Source of the DNA: Ovis canadensis
Lineage: Eukaryota; Chordata; Mammalia; Artiodactyla; Bovidae
Direction: 5' to 3'
Assembly (NCBI RefSeq): GCF_042477335.2
Contig: NC_091262.1
Coordinates: 75,068,001-75,132,000 of the forward strand
DNA: 64,000 bases
Below, piece by piece: positions 31,608-43,739 of this stretch. The notes under the pieces are model-generated. The model saw only the letters and a program-made list of their open reading frames with translations. It did no database searches and had not been told where the DNA came from. The position numbers and the translations under genes are program-made. Numbering within the stretch: the stretch's first letter is position 1; every line of letters begins with the position of its first letter.

Positions 31608-33349
31608 CTAGGTTAGTAGGAAGGGCAGATACAGCCATGACCCTGACAGTGTTGTTACTTTGTAACAGTAAGTCCCTTGTATTTCTTAGAAGGGCTTTGG
31701 TAGATTTCAGACTTTTGCCACTTTTTCAGATTTTTCTCCTTAGTGATGGCTCCTGAGAACTCTGCTGGACTTTCTAACTCCTTCATATTAATGCTTCCTG
31801 TAGTAAGTTGTGTGTGTTGGCTCATTGTTGACTTTGGATGACATTTCTTATCAGGCCTAAAAAGAGTCCAGGAGATGAGCAACTGAAATGATGAAAACAT
31901 AAAAGAGTTGATGAATTGGTCCAATGAGAAAAAGTTAATGGAATCTCTTTTACTTATCATGGCTAAGAGCAGACTCAGGGGTTATTTAATCACAACGTCC
32001 TGATACTTGTATTTGAAGAACCACACGGAGAGTGGTGATGGCCAGCTGTTCTTCAGAGTCACAGAGGACTGAACAAGGACAGACAGCTCAGATGGCAGGA
32101 TTAGGGTTTAGTCTGAGGAAGGACTTTCCAGGCAGTGAGAACATAAGATGCTTCCTGCCAGTGATGGAAGGGTCTTTAGAGAGGGAATAGAAAGCTTAGA
32201 TGTAGTCTAGGAACATTTTTCTTATAGTTGAGGATGTGACAGGTGACAGCCCCCGAGTCCTAATTTATTAATTTGTAACCAGAAATACTCAGTTTCTGTT
32301 TTCTTAACAACCATTTCCTGTTCTTGATTTCTTTCCCTGAACAAATTATATTTCTTTTTCTGTTCACCTTTGGGAATCTCATTTGGTTTCTGCCTTCTCT
32401 TGTGCATTTAAAAGATTATCTTAGATGTAGATTAGACTTCTGTCATTTAAAAAATAGCTTCTCAACAAATAGAACTTTTTTAATGTCAAACTGCTAAATA
32501 TCCATGCGTTTATACTTTTTAAAATTTAAAACATGGAAAAGCGTATCATCTCGTTTTTATAAAACATCAGTGATGACTTGTTGAGCAAAGGATTTTACTG
32601 CATAAGAGATTACTGTGACGTGTATTAATGAAAGACTGGCAGTGTGAGAAGCTTTCGTGTGATCACTTATTTGCCTTCAGAGCAGTTTTTCTCTTTGATT
32701 TAATTTTCTTAGTCTGATTCTTTTCTACAAGTCTAGATCTTTTCCCCACTGAAATGTTTAGATTGACCAAGACTGTTTCACTCATGATTGCAACCCTTCA
32801 GTATTAAAACAGAATTTTTTTTTTCTGCAGAAGAGCAAGCTCTTAGTGCTACGCAAGCTGCCCATTTAAAACTATCATTGCTTGGCACCTATGCCCTAGT
32901 GACAGTTTGACCAACATGTGAGCAGGCACACTGCCATCCTGACAGATGGGCGTGCGTAGAGGCAGCCAAGAAACCCGTGTATTTGTTAAGGGCAGGATTC
33001 CCAGTCGGGGATGTTCAAACGTCTGTCCATCCTGAGCGTTCACGCCTATGGATAAAGGGATGCCATCATTAATCTCAGCCTCTGACTGAGATTCCATGGG
33101 TATGTAAGAGCTTCTTGGCGCTTACAGAAGTAGGCAATTGGGGACAATCAGGATAATTGTCCTCTCTTTCATCCCAGGACTACTTCAAATAATCCTTTTC
33201 TTTTTTTCCAAGCCAACTTGGTTTGCAGTGAGTACAAAACTGTTCAGACATGGTCCCGATACTTCTAGAATATATGCTGTTGCATTTTTTTTTCTAGCCT
33301 ACAGAAGCTCTGAAGCCATAGGTATTTATGGTGTGGACAGTGATGTACA
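31608..33349. other. Intron 1, mostly unique sequence
   Basis: About 1.7 kb has no confident repeat. An 82-codon minus-strand frame at 33,097-32,849 (start MESQSEAEINDGIPLSIG) is the only frame here with a protein-like composition. I do not recognise it and see no splice context. Confidence 0.4.
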
Positions 33350-33560
33350 TAATTGGTTGGAGTCAGGTAGACCTGAGTTCACAGACTGATGGCTGTGTGA
33401 CATCAGGGTAACCTAATTTTACCATCACATCAAGGTGAAATAATAGCTGTTTCATAGGGTGGTTGTGAGAATGGCCTGTGAAACATGTACAGTGAATTGC
33501 TGGGTGTAATGACCGGTCCACTGTATGTGTTCAATAAGCATGTATCATGATGCTATCAAC
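33350..33560 (+). repeat. MIR SINE remnant
   Basis: TGGAGTCAGGTAGACCTGAG, then GGCTGTGTGACATCAGGG and GGGTGGTTGTGAGAATGGCC, is a forward MIR copy. Confidence 0.6.
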
Positions 33561-33920
33561 TGAGATTGAAAATATGGGAGAAAGGTATGTGTGTGGTGCA
33601 CGTGTCTGAAAGGGGAATTGGGGATGGAAACCTGGGAATCCTGGCATTAAGAGGCAGCTGGACACAAAGGAGGCAACAGAGGAGACCAGGAAGGGGTGGG
33701 CCAAAAAAAGTAGGGTGAAAATGAGTTTATCTTGGAAGCTGGAGAGATTGTGTGTTAAATACTGGGGTAGATCCTTGAATACAAAATGAATAGGACATTG
33801 TCTCTGCTTTCTGCTCCTCCTGTTTTTATTTGCCCCATGGTTTAACTGTTCAGTTAATGGTATTACCTAGTCAGTTATGCCTGAAAACCTAGAGTTACTC
33901 TTTATTTTACTTTCATACCC

Positions 33921-34110
33921 TTCCTGCTGGCTTAGACGGTAAAGAATCTGCCTTCAATGTGGGAGACCTGGGTTCGATCCCTGGGTTGGGATCCCCTGGA
34001 GGATGGCATGGCAACCCAGTCCAGTATTCTAGCATGAAAAATCCCATGGACAGAGGAGCCTGGTGGGCTGTAGTCAGAGTTGGACGTGACTAAGTGACTG
34101 AGCTCACACA
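33921..34110 (+). mobile_element. Bov-tA SINE, diverged
   Basis: CTGGCTTAGACGGTAAAGAA, GACCTGGGTTCGATCCCTGG and GTTGGACGTGACTAAGTGAC are in order. The end has a ~15-bp deletion compared with other copies. Confidence 0.82.
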
Positions 34111-34679
34111 CATCTGAGATTCATTCATGCTGCATATAGTATGTTGCGTGTGTTGGTAGTAGCTCTCTAATTCTGGTTAACTGTTACTGTATAATACATG
34201 AGTTTTTTGGTTATTGATTACTACCTAACACCAAAGACAGACACTTTACGTCTGAGCCACCATCTGTTACAACACCACCAAACTTAGTGGGAGTTAAACA
34301 GCAACCATATTACTATGCTCATGGATTCTGTGGGTTAGGAATTTGGTTAGGACAGCTTGACCTGTCGTTTCAGGGTTCCTCACTGACGTGTATGGCGCTT
34401 TGGCTGGGATGTCATGAAGACCAGGACCATCTGGGATTGTTGACTGGAGTACTTAACTTTTTTTTTCTTTTGAAAGTGGCTGTTTGTTTTTCCAGTGGTA
34501 TATCTAAAACAGTTTGAATGGAGGCAAAGACTTCTACTTGAAACTTGCTTTGCTTCTTTGCAACTTTTGAGTAGATTGTTTGGATAGTGTTCAGATATTG
34601 CTGCTGGAAAGGGTATAAACGGTGTTGATGATGGTCTTTAACCAGAGGAAAGTCATCATCTGTATCCAGAAGCAGAGAT

Positions 34680-34915
34680 TTCCATTGAGACGGAGAGGTG
34701 GTCGCTGGTGTGGCGGTTGCTCTGAAGGTGGCTGTGCCCTGGCTGCAGGTTCTCCACGGGGCCTTTGGCTCTTCAAGCACGTGGAGTGGGTTCCCGCAGG
34801 AAGCTTGCTGAGAGTGACTCATCCTGAGGTCACACGGTGTCACTTCCACTGTACTCTATTGGTTGAAATGGACACATGTCTGCCTGGATTCAAGGGGAAA
34901 AAACTTAGACCTCAC
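34680..34915 (-). repeat. Old LTR-like repeat (reverse), unassigned
   Basis: Read in reverse, it has a familiar old-repeat phrase (CCAATAGAGTACAGTGGAAG followed by TGACACCGTGTGACC) shared in kind with the repeat at the window's left edge. It explains much of the 145-codon minus-strand frame here. Confidence 0.33.
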
Positions 34916-34959
34916 ATCTTTATGAAAGGTGTGTCAAAAGTTCTGTGACAATTTTTAAA

Positions 34960-35770
34960 AACCACCATAAATTGTAGACACAATTTATCCATTCTGTTGT
35001 AATTGTAGATGGATATTGGAAGTTTCCACTTTGGAGAAGTTTTGAAGAGTGCTGCTGAAATCATTCTTGTTCGTATCTCTTGGTTCACATCTGTATTCAT
35101 TTTAGTTGAGTAGAATTGCTAGTCCCAGTGTATGTGTATCTTTAGCTTTGATAGTTACTGCCAGTTTTCCAAAGTGTGTACCAATTCATGCTTCTATCAG
35201 AAAACACAGTTCCCATTGCTCTTCAGCTTCACCTGTGCTTGGTACTATCAGTTAAACATGACATTTTTTTTTTTTAACTATTCTGTGGTTGTGTTGAAGA
35301 TCTCAGTGTGGTTTAATTGACATTTTTTTTGTTAACTGGTGACTTGAGCACCTTTTCATTTGCTATTAGCCTTTTAAATATCTTGTTTTATAAAGTGTCT
35401 ATTCAAGTGTCATTTGCCCATTTTAAACAAATCGTCTTGTCTTTTTTCTTATTGAAATGTTGGGGTTTTTGTGTATTCTGGATATGAAGTCTTTGTTGAA
35501 AATATGAACTGTAAAAATCTCTTTCCATCCTGTGGCTTGCCATTTCACTCTTATGTCTGTAGATGAACTGAAATTCTAAATTTTAATCAATTTCAGTTTA
35601 CAAATCTTTTCCTTTTTGACTAGTGTTTTCCGTGTCTTGTTCACAAAGTTTTGCTACTCTGTGGTTGTGAAGATATTTTCTTATGTTATCTTCAAGAAGT
35701 TTTATCCTTTGACCTTTCACATTTAGGTCTCAGTCTCCAGGAATTGATTTTTTGTGTGTGGTGAGGTGGG
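34960..35770 (-). mobile_element. Old L1 (L1M), reverse
   Basis: Landmarks are GGACTTGAGC-like TGGTGACTTGAGCACCTTTTC, TGCCCATTTTAAACAAATCG, TTCTGGATATGAAGTCTTTG and TCCATCCTGTGGCTTGCCATT, all typical of antisense L1 ORF2/3' regions. Confidence 0.7.
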
Positions 35771-36644
35771 CCAAGTTTCCTTTTCTCCCCGTTTGCTTGT
35801 CTCCACAGCTAGTAGCAGGTAGCGCTGGGCCTGGTGAGCAGCAGCCTGAGAGTGACCATTCTTGCATTCTCAGCCTTCATCCACCCTTAATGCACCTTCT
35901 GAACTTGGGCAGACTGTTAAAACCGTCTGGCCTCAACTTCACCTGCAGTATGAAGGATCTGAATGAAATGTTTCTGGTCTTCCTTCTGGCTCTGGTTTGT
36001 TGAATCATTCTGCTCAGCGTGCAGTTTTACTTAGGCCTGTAAGAATCTTCATGAATCTGGTTTCCGGGACCTAATGTGTCCCTTATCTCCCCCAGCTTAA
36101 TGGTGAGCCTGCCATCTAGTTTTTCTTCATCACGGCGGCACGGCCTTGCCCCGCACGTGGTCTTCTGATCTTGCTGTACTCTGTCCCTTGCCAGGAGCCC
36201 ACTGTCCTGTTTTGGTAAGCTGTGGTTCAAGACACCAGTTCCAGGTTGAATGCCATTCACATAGACACAACTGTTCATTTCACTTGTCCTTTCCTTTGGT
36301 TTCCGACTTGAACTTCTAAGAACCACAGATGACAATGTAGAGTTTCAGGGATCAGCAGAAGGCATTCGTGATCAAGTGAGTTACGGTCTCAGTGAGTTCT
36401 CTCTCCCATGTGGCAGTGCCTGCGGATAGCTGTGTACTGTACTGGTGCCTTCAGTGGCGCGGTCAGGAACCACACTGGTGACATAGCAAAGTCTGCCTTT
36501 AGCTGGTTCCTCAGTCTTCTTGGTAGTCTGTGTCGGGGTGATTTCTGTCCTTCATTCAGAAAGTATAATTTCCTTATGCAGAATGTCATAACTCCTTCGT
36601 CATTCTTGATATCACATTTTCCCTGTCATTAACTTTTTTTAAAA
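35771..36644. other. Intron 1, nothing firmly recognised
   Basis: About 0.9 kb shows no clear repeat call. Some stretches could be decayed elements. No exon-like open frame with splice sites was found. Confidence 0.35.
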
Positions 36645-36655
36645 AAAGCTTTATT

Positions 36656-36777
36656 GGGACTTCCCTCGCAGTCCAGTGGTTAAGATTCTGTGCTCCCAGT
36701 GCAGGGGTATGGGTTCAATCCCCGGTCAGGGAACTTAAATCCCGCATGCCACCTGTCATAGGAAAAAAAAAAAAAAA
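36656..36777 (+). mobile_element. CHR-type SINE nested in L1
   Basis: GGGACTTCCCTCGCAGTCCAG is the head, GGGTTCAATCCCCGGTCAGG the B-box region, and an A15 tail ends it. GCTTTATTG to the left and GCATTACTG to the right may be a decayed target duplication. Confidence 0.82.
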
Positions 36778-36981
36778 GGCATTACTGAGACCCAGTTCAG
36801 TTATTGTACAGCTCACTCATTCAGAGGGTATTGCTCAGTGTTAGTCTAGCCACAGGACTGCAACCATCACCGCAATCTAATTTTAGAATATTCTCTTCAG
36901 CCCTGAGAGAACTCCCCCACCAACTAACTAGCAGTCAGTCTTCATTCTCTCCCATACGCCCCAGAACCCTGCGTGCATGCT

Positions 36982-37187
36982 CAGGGTTGCTGAGTCCGGT
37001 CCGACTCTTTGTGATCTCATGGATTGTAACCCACCAGGCTCCTCTGTCCATGGGATTTTCCAGGCACTGGAGTGGGTTGCCGTTTGCTCCTCCAGGGAAT
37101 CTTCCCGACCCAGGGGTGAAACCTGTGTCTCCTGCATCTCCTACATCGGCAAGCAGATTCTTTACCACTGAACCACCTGGGAAGCAC
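36982..37187 (-). mobile_element. Bov-tA SINE (reverse) nested in L1
   Basis: It runs from GTTGCTGAGTCCGGTCCGAC to the reversed head CACTGAACCACCTGGGAAGC, with full-length architecture. Confidence 0.87.
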
Positions 37188-37895
37188 CCCCTAGAGCCCT
37201 AAGAAACTGCTAATCTGCTCTTGTCTCTACAAATTTACCTGTTTTTGAAGTTTTACATGATTGAAGTCATACCATATGTGGTGTTTTGTGAGTGTCTTCT
37301 GTCAGCTAGCATGTTTTTAAAGTTCATCCGCGTTGTACCAGAATCTGTGCTTCGTTTCTTTTTATTGCTGAATAAGATCCCAGGGTATGGATATATCACA
37401 TTTATCCATTCACCCATCGAAGAACACTTGAGTGGATTCCACTTGTGGACTATTATGAGTAATGCTACTGTGAACATTTATGCACAGGTTTTTTATGTGT
37501 ACACGTTTTCATTTTTCCTGAGTATATACTACCCTTGGAACTGCTGGGTTACGTGGTGACTCTGTTTAACTTATTTTTAGGAATTGCCAAACTGTTTTCC
37601 AAACTGACTGCATCTTTTTTACATTTTCACTGGCAGTTGTTTGAGGGTTCGGTTCTCTCAAATCTTCACCAGTTCTGGTGATTTTCTGTCTTTTTGTTTG
37701 TATACGTGGTAGCATGTGTGAAGTAGTATCTCATTGCGGTTTTGATTTTTATTTCTCTTAATGACTAATGAGGTCAAGTATCTTTTTGTGTGTTTCTTGG
37801 CCAGTTGTTTATCTGTTTTGGAGAAATTTCTGTTTAAATCCTTTGTATGTTTTTAAATTGGTTGACTTTTTCTTATTGAGTGCTAGTGTTCACCT

Positions 37896-39084
37896 TGATG
37901 TATTTGCAACTAAAAACATTCTTCCCTCGATTTTCCTTCCTTTATATTTCTTTCCTTTTGCTCAGGGACCATTTATTTTTCCTGAAGTGAGCAGGCAGGT
38001 CAAGAAGGTTCTCTAGCCCTTTTGCATTCTCTTGGCAACAGATTCCATTGGCAAAATATGTGACTGTGAAATACCTTAGAATGAAAAGTATACATCTGCT
38101 TATTGGAATAGATCCTTTTGTAGTTCATCCTACTTCTAAAATGAACCATGCTTCCTCCCTTAAAAACCAGTAGGTTAAGCACCTGCTTAAACTTTAACTC
38201 AGGTCATTTTAGTTGAGGAAAAGGACCTGGAGAAGTTGGACCTTGTCTCAATAGCAGGTGGCCCTGGACCACGGCTTCATTCAGCCTAGTTTTAGGAAAT
38301 AGCTGTTGGTTTCTCACCAGGTGATATGTTAGACTCAAGGGATACTGGGGTAAGATAGATTCCCTGACTTCATATCCTCATAAAATACATCACACAGGCA
38401 CAGCACATAGGCAACTCATGGTGATACAGTGTCACAGACATTGTGAGAGGTGTGCAAGGAGGTATGGGCTGGTGCTCTTACCACTTTTCTTTTGCAGGTA
38501 GATTTTTGAGTACTTGATTTTATCTGGACCTCTCAGTAAGGAATGGTAACACAAATGCCATCATCCAGATGCTGAGGTTGCAGAAGAAACTGACTTTAGA
38601 ATCTTCAGCGTTTGTCACTGAAATCTAGAAGACAGTCTCTTCATACTATTTTTATACAGTATTTTAACTATTTTATCATATATTCTGCAGTAGTTTATCA
38701 CATCAAGTTTTTCCAGCTGAATTTTTGTCATGTTTTGTATTAGTAAACTGCAACGAGAAGCATTTTTCTGGCGAGTTATACATCGGTTATTTTGTTACTT
38801 TTGTCCTCTTGATCTTTGGAAGTCATCCTTCTTTTAACAGTAGGCTGTGTATTTGTAGTAACAAGGATATGTTTCTGTTTTGTCTTTTATACTACTTTCA
38901 TGATGTGTATATACTTAGTCATTAAAGCAAATATTTTACCACCCAAAAACTTCATTTTGCAGATGATTCTGCAGTATGCACTCTACTCTCTCAGTGCTTC
39001 TGTTAATTAGCAAAAGAGGCATTTTCTACAAAAAATTATACTTGCCATCCGTATGTTTTGATTCTTGGCCCTGTTAACTGTCCC
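37896..39084. other. Intron 1, unique sequence
   Basis: About 1.2 kb has no confident transposon and no splice-flanked open frame. Confidence 0.4.
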
Positions 39085-39370
39085 GGGTTGTGAGACCAGA
39101 AAAATATCCAACACTCTTGGGGTCGAGTCAGAGGGACAGGGTGGCCAGCTGGAAGGGCTTCATTGTCGAGGGCAAAAGAAAAGCAAGAGGAGTGGCCCAG
39201 CGTCAGGAGCTGGCCCGGGGCACAGCTGGCCCTGCGTCCTCCAGCTCAGCAGCCAGCCTCACAGAACGCCTCACACCAGGCTTCTCCGCGGGCACAGAAA
39301 ACCGAGACAAAGCACAAGCAAAGCCAGAGTTGCTGCCATCCGCAGAATACTTGGCTGGAGTGAGTGACCA
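39085..39370. other. GC- and CpG-richer patch in intron 1
   Basis: Against an AT-rich intron, this ~285-bp block contains about nine CpGs (for example CAGCGTCAGG, CTCCGCGGGCAC, CATCCGCAGAA). It carries overlapping open frames in two phases, the longer reading 136 codons to 39,500. I do not recognise the protein and think an old LTR is the likeliest source. An internal regulatory element is the alternative. Confidence 0.4.
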
Positions 39371-39500
39371 CAGCTTCTTTACCAGTTACCACTTTGTCTT
39401 TGTTCCTGTCTCCTCTCAAATAAGATTTATTGAGACACCCAACATAGACTCCCCCTGCTTTCTAATTGCACCCAGTTTCGAGAAACTCTGGCTTCCCTGA

Positions 39501-39688
39501 AAAGTGAAAGTCACTCAGTTGTGTCGACTCGGCGACCCCATGGACTGTACAGTCTGTGGAATTCTCCAGGCCAGAATACTGGCGTGGTAGCCTTTCCCTT
39601 CTCCAGGGGACCTTCTCAACCCAGGAATTGAACTGGGGTCTCCTCCACTGCCAGCAGATTTTTTACCAACTGAGCTATCAGGGAAGCT
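39501..39688 (-). mobile_element. Bov-tA SINE (reverse)
   Basis: AAAGTGAAAGTCACTCAGTTG at the left and CAACTGAGCTATCAGGGAAGC at the right mark a reverse Bov-tA with small internal deletions. Confidence 0.82.
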
Positions 39689-39744
39689 TCCCTCCTAGAC
39701 CCTCCCCAGGCTTACCCAAGCAAAACCCAAATCCTGTCATATTC

Positions 39745-40001
39745 TTTTTTTTTCTTTTTTAGACTAGTTTGTTTATTTTTGGTTGCACTGGGTCTTCGTT
39801 GCTGCGGACAGGCTTTTCTCTGGTGGTGGGTGGAGGCTGCCCTTCATCGCGGAGCACGGGCTCTAGGCCCGCAGGCTCTAGTAGTTGCAGCGTGCAGGCT
39901 TTAGTTGCCCTCAGCATGTGGCATCTTCCTGGACCAGGGATTGAAACCATGTCTCCTGCATTGGCAGGCTGATTCCTATCCACTGTAGCCCCAGGGAGTT
40001 C
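39745..40001 (-). mobile_element. CHR-type SINE, near full length (reverse)
   Basis: GGTTGCACTGGGTCTTCGTTG, then CGGAGCACGGGCTCTAGG, AGTAGTTGCAGCGTGCAGG and the end CACTGTAGCCCCAGGGAGTTC, is a reverse CHR SINE. The T-rich left edge is its tail. Confidence 0.78.
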
Positions 40002-40339
40002 TTTACACCATTCTCTTATCAGGATGCCCCACTGTTCCGTGGGTGTGTGTTCTTCCAACTCTTGGGACTAGAGGTGTGTTCTGGTGGTCTCTTGCTGAAA
40101 GGTAGATACCAGAGATAGAGCAGTTTTAGTAATCACAGCAACAAAAAGTACGGGGGTAAAGATTGACAATTAAGAGATAATCAGCAATATCCAAAGTGTG
40201 GAACACCAACAAGGGAAAGAAAAAGAAAAAGAGGGAGGTGGCACTTGTCTGCTTAAGAGATTCAGAGACATATCAGCCAGTTACAGTGACTAAAAAATCA
40301 ACTATAGGAAGATTTTTTTTTTAAGACACTTGGGGATAT

Positions 40340-40930
40340 TTGAACATTTATTTATTAAGTGATATTAAGGAATTGTTATTTTGTTTGATGTGGCAATGTT
40401 AATGTTGTATTTTTAGAAAGTCCCTGTTAGAAGTAAATACTTCTTACATATGAAATGATACTGTATTTGAGGTGTGCTTTGAAATACTCTTGGGAGGGGC
40501 TATGAATTGGGTATACCAACTGGTAATATGTGAGTAATTGTGGAAACTGGGTGATGTGTACATAGGAGTTCATTATATCCCTTTCTTACTTTGTTTGCAT
40601 TTGCTAATTCCTCTAATTTTTTTTTCAGGCTGTTTGTATTTCCTTTTCCATGAATTTGCCTCTCTCTGTCACTTTGCCATTTTTCTGTTGTGTTTTTGAC
40701 TTTCTTATAATCTATAGGATTCTTTAATATGTACTGAGAAAATAAGCCTTTGTCACATATTCTGTAGATATTTTTCATTTGTCTTTGAATTTGTTGATGG
40801 TGTTTTTAATCTGTGGAGAGTTTTTATTTTGTCAAATTTATTAATTTTCTTTAGGCCTGTGTGTTTTATTTTGTGTGTTGCACAGAACACCCTTCTCTGG
40901 GATGCTGAAATGTTTATTATGTTTCCATGC
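40340..40930 (-). mobile_element. Old LINE/L1-like sequence
   Basis: The left part (GTTAATGTTGTATTTTTAG to GGAAACTGGGTGATGTGTAC) resembles an old retroelement 3' end. The right part (CATTTGTCTTTGAATTTGTTGATGG, interrupted by mismatches) resembles antisense L1. The two may belong to different insertions. Confidence 0.45.
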
Positions 40931-42063
40931 AGAACTTTTTAATGGCTGTAGCCCTATTCTGATTTGCGGTGACTGTTTGGTCATCTTAATTTCTTTTAGA
41001 GTATGTAGAAATAGTCTTCCTTGGAGCCCTGCTGCAAGAATATACAAGGAAGGATGTTGTTCAGTCGCTGTCCTGTGGAGATTTAATAGTGAACACCTGG
41101 AGAATTACCGTGACCCAAGTTCGGTATAGTTAATTTTTCCGCCGTGCCGCACCCTGCCGCCATAGAGCTAATGGGAAGTCTGTCATTTAACAAGATCATC
41201 AAAGTGTGCTAAATGTTATCTTATAAATTAGCAATATAGTTCAAAATTTCTAATTTTAGAAAATTTTCAGTGTTTTCTTTACATAAAGAAGCATTCCTTT
41301 TAGCTCTTTTTTGTAGAGCTGCTGGGTCAAGGGGCCAGGTGCTGCCTCCGTTTGAATTCGGCGTCCTTAAGCTTGCTCCTTTCTTTGAGTCGATGCCTTC
41401 GTCTGGGCAAAGTCAGGAGTTTTCCAGGTATTACTGTAGTGTCTTCTTCACGGTTGATTCGTGGAGACCTATTTGGATCTTTTAACCACTACATCAAAAG
41501 TTGGAAGGAGAAGTGCTCAGCAGAAACCACAGGAAATTGTTCCTTTTGTGGGGAAGTGGTGGCAGTGAGGTGTCTTGGGCTTGTGTTTTAAATTGTGCCG
41601 TATATTGTGCTATATAGTTTCAGTTAAAGTTAGTTCTGCAATTAGTGTTCCTCTTTTGGAGCTTCTGGATATCATTTAAAGGAAATAAAAGTTGAAGTAC
41701 ATCTGATACTGTATTTTAAACATTTTATTCACTGTACTAAAACTTTTTATAAAAATCTAATGTTAATCACTTTTAATACAAGTTTAAAAATTCTGAATAG
41801 GAGGAAATTTTTCTCCTATGAAGATAATCTGCTTTATTTTTCCAAGTTAGAAGTTTGAGTCTTCACCTAGTGCTTTGCAGCTTAGGTGCAAAAACATGAC
41901 TAGTATGACAAATTGCTTCTAAAGATTGTGTCACAGTCTTAAGTTTAGCTTAATGTTTCTTTGAGTTTAGCTTAATGTTCTTCAGGAATAAACCTATGAA
42001 TTGATAGGATCATTTTCTGTGGAAGTTCACTTCTAAATTCGCATGATTTGTTGTCTTATATTT
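40931..42063. other. Intron 1, unique sequence
   Basis: No recognisable repeat beyond a few bases. A short run of CpGs (TTTTCCGCCGTGCCGCACCC at about 41,136) is notable but too small to call regulatory. Confidence 0.4.
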
Positions 42064-42258
42064 GACTCAGATAGTAAAGAATCTGCTTGCAATGCTGGAA
42101 ACCTTGGTTCAGTCCCTGAGTTGGGAAGATCCCCTGGAAGAGGGCATGGCAGCCCCACTCCAGTATTTTTGCCTGGAGAATTCCACGGACAGAGGAGCCT
42201 GGTGGGCTGTAGTCCATAGGGTCACAAAGAGCTGGGCATGATTGAGTGACTAACACTA
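42064..42258 (+). mobile_element. Bov-tA SINE, head-truncated
   Basis: GACTCAGATAGTAAAGAATC, then CTTGGTTCAGTCCCTGAG and the end GGCATGATTGAGTGACTAAC. The first bases of the tRNA-like head are missing. Confidence 0.85.
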
Positions 42259-42361
42259 ACTGACTTGTTAGTGTTGCTGAGGGTATTCATAACAGCCATG
42301 ATTACTTTTCATACTTGTATTGATATGCATGGTTCTCTAAGTGAAACTAGGAGATTGATTG

Positions 42362-42549
42362 AAACGTGAAAGTCGCTCAGTCGTGTCCGACTCTTGGCAA
42401 CCCCAAGACTATAATGTCCATGAAATTTTCCAGACCACAGTACTGAAGTGGGTAGCCTTTCCTTTCTCCAGGGTCCCAACCCAGGGATCGAACCCATGTC
42501 TCAAGCATTGCAGATGAATTCTTTACCAGCTGAGCCACACGGTAAGCCC
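42362..42549 (-). mobile_element. Bov-tA SINE (reverse) with perfect 13-bp target duplication
   Basis: The copy lies between AGGAGATTGATTG at 42,349-42,361 and the identical 13-mer at 42,550-42,562. It includes GTCGCTCAGTCGTGTCCGAC, GGGATCGAACCCATGTC and a reversed head AGCTGAGCCACACGGTAAGCC. Confidence 0.95.
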
Positions 42550-42584
42550 AGGAGATTGATTGGGTGTCTCTAACAGGAAGTCAG

Positions 42585-43076
42585 TATATTTGAAAAGCAG
42601 AGACATTACTTTGCCAACAAAGATCCATCTAGTGAAGGCTATGGTTTTTCCAGTGGTCATGTATGGCTGTGAGAGTTGGACTGTGAAGAAAGCTGAGCAC
42701 CGAAGAATTGATGCTTTTGAACTGTGGTGTTGGAGAAGACTCTTGAGAGTCCCTTGGACTGCAAGGAGATCCAACCAGTCCATTCTAAAGGAGATCAGTC
42801 CTAGGTGTTCTTTGGATGGAATGATGCTGAAGCTGAAACTCCAGTACTTTGGCTACCTCATGCAGAGAGTTGACTCATTGGAAAAGACTCTGATGCTGCG
42901 AGGGATTGGGGGCAGGAGGAGAAGGGGACAACAGAGGATGAGATGGCTGGATGGCATCACCGACTCGATGGACATGAGTTTGAGTAAACTCCAGGAGTTG
43001 GTGATGGACAGGGAGGCCTGGCGTGCTGTGATTCATGGGGTCACGAAGAGTCGGACACGACTGAGTGACTGAACTG
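42585..43076 (+). mobile_element. BovB 3' fragment with perfect 13-bp target duplication
   Basis: AACAGGAAGTCAG at 42,572-42,584 and 43,077-43,089 bounds 492 bp of BovB 3' end. The frame is open through the family's C-terminal region ([38 protein letters not shown]). It ends GACTGAGTGACTGAACTGAA. This is a young, 5'-truncated insertion, opposite in orientation to the copies at 9.5 and 17.6 kb. Confidence 0.96.
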
Positions 43077-43089
43077 AACAGGAAGTCAG

Positions 43090-43739
43090 AGGAAACCTTC
43101 CTGCTTCTCACTAGTTTATGGTAAATGGTAGTAAGTCTGCATTCACTCCTGTGGTCATCCTCACAGTTTTGTCTCAACTGTAGGATTTGTGGGGATAAAA
43201 TGAAGTAAATATATGAAAGAGACCCTGTATATTGTTGGGAAGGATATATAAACTCAAGAGTCTATATTTTTCATATGATTTCTTGGCACTCATCAGATAC
43301 ATTAATCAACTTCTGATTAGCTGGCTCATTTGTAAGAGAATTGTCTTTAGATGTATTGCTTTCAAATTATTCTTGATACAATTTAGCAAAAGAGGTGATG
43401 AAGTTCTTATTGACTGATTATCTTCTAGTTGATTTTATTCTTTGACTTATTGTAGACTGGCAGGAAGCCATTTACACCAAATATGTAATTATTTCTTAAT
43501 TTCAAATAAGTGTGAAATATGAATGAAGGTTTTTGGCCTGGGGTGGGATGCGAAAAAGGTGATTGGGTGGGGCGGGGGGAGTCGTTCTGAATCATTCATT
43601 CACTACTTTATATGTTTTACCCAACTTCTGCAATGAAGGAGGCTTTTATTAAAATTTTCTGATGCAATAGAGTTGTATGTAATAGAGCCCTTAATTGAAA
43701 ATGATTCACTTAATGAGGAAAGGAAGATGTGCCAGAACA
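43090..43739. other. Intron 1, unique sequence
   Basis: About 650 bp without recognisable repeats. The G-rich block GGGGTGGGATGCGAAAAAGG to GGTGGGGCGGGGGGAG at about 43,540-43,580 is the only compositional feature. Confidence 0.4.

Larger units (their letters stand above)
36645..37895 (-). mobile_element. Old L1 (L1M) 3' region, reverse, with two nested SINEs
   Basis: The L1 3' UTR in reverse begins at AAGCTTTATTG (36,647), is interrupted by a CHR SINE, resumes at CATTACTGAGACCCAGTTC, is interrupted again by Bov-tA at 36,982, and continues to TGGTTGACTTTTTCTTATTGAG. Landmarks are CAACCATCACCGCAATCTAA and TATTATGAGTAATGCTACTG. Confidence 0.8.

Noticed and set aside
34412..34849. 145-codon minus-strand frame
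   Set aside because: It overlaps what looks like an old reverse LTR-like repeat and has no recognised domain or splice context.
34926..34948. GGTGTGTCAAAAGTTCTGTGAC as a possible mariner inverted-repeat end
   Set aside because: The resemblance is short and I could not find the matching opposite end or any transposase remnant.
41030..41070. GTTGTTCAGTCGCTGTCC as a Bov-tA copy
   Set aside because: Only about 15 bases match, too few to call an insertion.
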